NCBI GenBank assembly: GCA_036704045.1
Contig: DATNQM010000031.1
Location: 31,235-95,234 of the forward strand
Length of the DNA: 64,000 nucleotides
Direction of reading: 5' to 3'
Source of the DNA: Ancylothrix sp036704045
Lineage (GTDB): Bacteria > Cyanobacteriota > Cyanobacteriia > Cyanobacteriales > Oscillatoriaceae
Shown: piece after piece, positions 62,881 to 64,000 of the stretch
How positions within the stretch are numbered: position 1 is the stretch's first letter
How the letters are laid out: every line of letters starts with the position of its first letter
Notes under the pieces: model-generated
Told to the model about the DNA's origin: nothing
Databases searched by the model: none
Seen by the model: only the letters and a program-made list of their open reading frames with translations
Made by a program: the position numbers and the translations under genes

Positions 62881-63156
62881 ATGTCTATTAAAGTTTTAAT
62901 TCCCACACCTCTGCAAAATTTAACTAACAATCAAGCCACTTTGGATTGCAAAGCCGGTACAATTTCTGAACTCATCGAAACCCTAGAAGCAACTTGTCCG
63001 GGAATTAAAGCTAGACTTTGTGACGACCAAGGTCAACCTCGCCGGTTTGTTAACTGGTATGTCAACAGCGAAGATATCCGGTTTTTAGAAGGCACCGACA
63101 CAGCCCTCAAGGATGGTGATGAAGTAAGCATCGTTCCTGCGGTGGCCGGTGGTTGA
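62881..63156 (+). CDS. MoaD/ThiS-family sulfur-carrier-like protein
   Basis: About 91 residues with a ubiquitin-like beta-grasp fold: MSIKVLIPTPLQNLTNNQAT, TISELIETLEATCPGI and the terminal DGDEVSIVPAVAGG. The C-terminal Gly-Gly is the place where such carriers are adenylated and thiocarboxylated. MoaD makes molybdopterin, ThiS thiamine, and related carriers feed cysteine or homocysteine synthesis. The ATG at 62881 is preferred to one at 62824 that lies in a repeat. It follows thrC by about 90 bases, so a sulfur-transfer role with a PLP enzyme is possible. Confidence 0.8.
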   Translation: MSIKVLIPTPLQNLTNNQATLDCKAGTISELIETLEATCPGIKARLCDDQGQPRRFVNWYVNSEDIRFLEGTDTALKDGDEVSIVPAVAGG

Positions 63157-63205
63157 ATCAGTTACGATGTCAAGGCACAAGTAATCTCACAACTCAGGCA
63201 AAATC

Positions 63206-63844
63206 ATGGCAGAAGAAACTAAAGATCAGGGAACTCCTGAACAACCACCCACAACAGCAGACCAAACGGCCCCTAGTGTTGCCCTAGAAAACTCTCCTAG
63301 TTCCGACTCCCCCAAAACCTCGGATATCCCCACTGCAAACGCCCCAGATCCAAAGGCAGTGTCTTCAGAAAAGAATGTGAATGCAGCTAAACCGGCAGCA
63401 GCTAAAAAAGCGGCAGCCACACCGGCAGAGGGGGAAGCAGCACCGGCCAAAGCGAAAAAGGAAAAAGCACCTGCTCTTGAAGATAAGCCTTTTGAAGAGT
63501 TTATTAAGCAAGATTATCTGCCGGCCCTCCAAAATGCTTTGACAAAACAAGGCGTAAATGATGCTTTGGTGAGTTTGGAAAAGAAAAAAATTCCTGTGGC
63601 CGGTTTGAGTGCTGAGGAATGCTGGCAAGTGGTCGGCCGGTGGCAAAATGGCAAGCGTCAGTTTAATCTTTATTTCCCGAAGGCTGATATTAATGGGCCG
63701 CGTGGTTTTTCTTGTTCGGATGGCGCGTCTAAAGTCAGCACTGTTGAACCGTTTTTAATTGATGAACGCAAAATTACTCTCGACCTGATGGTGTTTGGGG
63801 TTGTTCAGCGTCTCAACGCTCAAAAATGGCTGGCTTTGAATTAA
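63206..63844 (+). CDS. DUF2996-domain protein
   Basis: A 212-residue soluble protein. Residues 1-90 are a disordered Ala/Pro/Glu/Lys-rich segment (AAKPAAAKKAAATPAEGEAA). The C-terminal 120 residues form DUF2996 (KPFEEFIKQDYLPALQNALT; ECWQVVGRWQNGKRQFNLYF; VSTVEPFLIDERKITLDLMV). The family is known from cyanobacteria and chloroplasts, with unknown function. Not obviously linked to its neighbours. Confidence 0.85.
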   Translation: MAEETKDQGTPEQPPTTADQTAPSVALENSPSSDSPKTSDIPTANAPDPKAVSSEKNVNAAKPAAAKKAAATPAEGEAAPAKAKKEKAPALEDKPFEEFIKQDYLPALQNALTKQGVNDALVSLEKKKIPVAGLSAEECWQVVGRWQNGKRQFNLYFPKADINGPRGFSCSDGASKVSTVEPFLIDERKITLDLMVFGVVQRLNAQKWLALN

Positions 63845-63872
63845 GCTAATTTGTCGTTTCTCATGGGTTTGG

Positions 63873-64000
63873 GGGCCGGCACAGGGGCACGGCCCCTACA
63901 TTTTTTGGTAATTTTTATCCTGTTAGGCAAAAAAATCTTTATAGCATTTTTCTATCTGGTGAGGTAAGACTGAACCCCCCTTACCCCCCTTAATAAGGAG
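63873..64000. repeat. Dispersed repeats at the right window edge
   Basis: GGGGCCG...CGGCCCC, embedded in GGCACAGGGGCACGGCCCCTAC, is typical of cyanobacterial dispersed repeats. The last 25 bases (CCCCCCTTACCCCCCTTAAT, then AAGG) begin another element cut by the window end. No gene is seen after 63844. Confidence 0.55.

Noticed and set aside
1..64000. CRISPR arrays, tRNA genes, insertion sequences, integrases
   Set aside because: No regularly spaced repeat, no tRNA-like TPsiC or anticodon arms, and no transposase motifs were found on either strand.

Overview
The window is chromosomal DNA of a filamentous-type (Oscillatoriales-like) cyanobacterium. The evidence is direct: CP12, heme oxygenase for bilin synthesis, a Psb30/Ycf12 photosystem II subunit, a CruA/CruP-family lycopene cyclase-like flavoprotein, a TIGR03279-type radical SAM protein, DUF928-CHASE2 cyclase genes, and several families known mainly from cyanobacteria (DUF3120, DUF3122, DUF3177, DUF3285, DUF2996). 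No rRNA, tRNA, CRISPR array, integrase, transposase or complete mobile element was seen. Species cannot be fixed from the sequence alone.

Layout. 0.3-3.4 kb: MFS transporter, two small cyanobacterial proteins and cp12 with its own terminator. 4-6 kb: a FIST sensor and a CheC-type phosphatase. 6-17.5 kb: mixed housekeeping and envelope genes (metallophosphoesterase, coiled-coil protein, carotenoid cyclase-like flavoprotein, M23 peptidase lipoprotein, radical SAM protein, polysaccharide deacetylase, rpsU, acetyltransferase, O-methyltransferase). 17.5-25.5 kb: a stress-flavoured block with a lipoprotein, a Thr/Gly-repeat exported protein ending in a WGxxGxxG tail, a DUF4142 protein, zinc alcohol dehydrogenase, SRPBCC protein and Dps. 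25.7-30.3 kb: heme oxygenase, then two DUF928 proteins followed by a CHASE2 adenylate cyclase. 30.6-42.7 kb: Mo-nitro_C protein, TIGR03279 protein, UppP, glutaminase, ABC exporter, pentapeptide-repeat protein and a two-domain PPK2 kinase. 43-51.4 kb: a two-gene natural-product operon. 51.7-63.8 kb: queC, a truncated DUF2808 gene, paired GDT1-type manganese exporters, psb30, the DUF3285-ybeY-dgkA-trpG/pabA run, a papain-fold toxin with a likely immunity gene, an acyltransferase, threonine synthase, a MoaD/ThiS-like protein and a DUF2996 protein.

The most unusual item is the operon at 43-51.4 kb. Its first gene encodes one polypeptide carrying an FkbH-type HAD domain, an acetyltransferase-like segment, a peptidyl carrier domain, a winged-helix region resembling PqqD-type peptide-recognition domains, and a glycosyltransferase-A-like region with a DDD motif. 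Its second gene is a single-module NRPS (C-A-T-TE). A reasonable inference is a glyceryl-primed, possibly glycosylated, single-amino-acid product.

Two genome-scale signals cut across the genes. The core GCCGGT/ACCGGC recurs very often in both coding and non-coding DNA, while the usual cyanobacterial HIP1 octamer was not seen. Strand composition also switches in blocks (G/T-rich around 10-15 and 28-30 kb, A/C-rich around 4-5 and 47-57 kb) without following gene orientation.

All calls are from reading translated sequence and family memory. No database search, folding or statistics was run.
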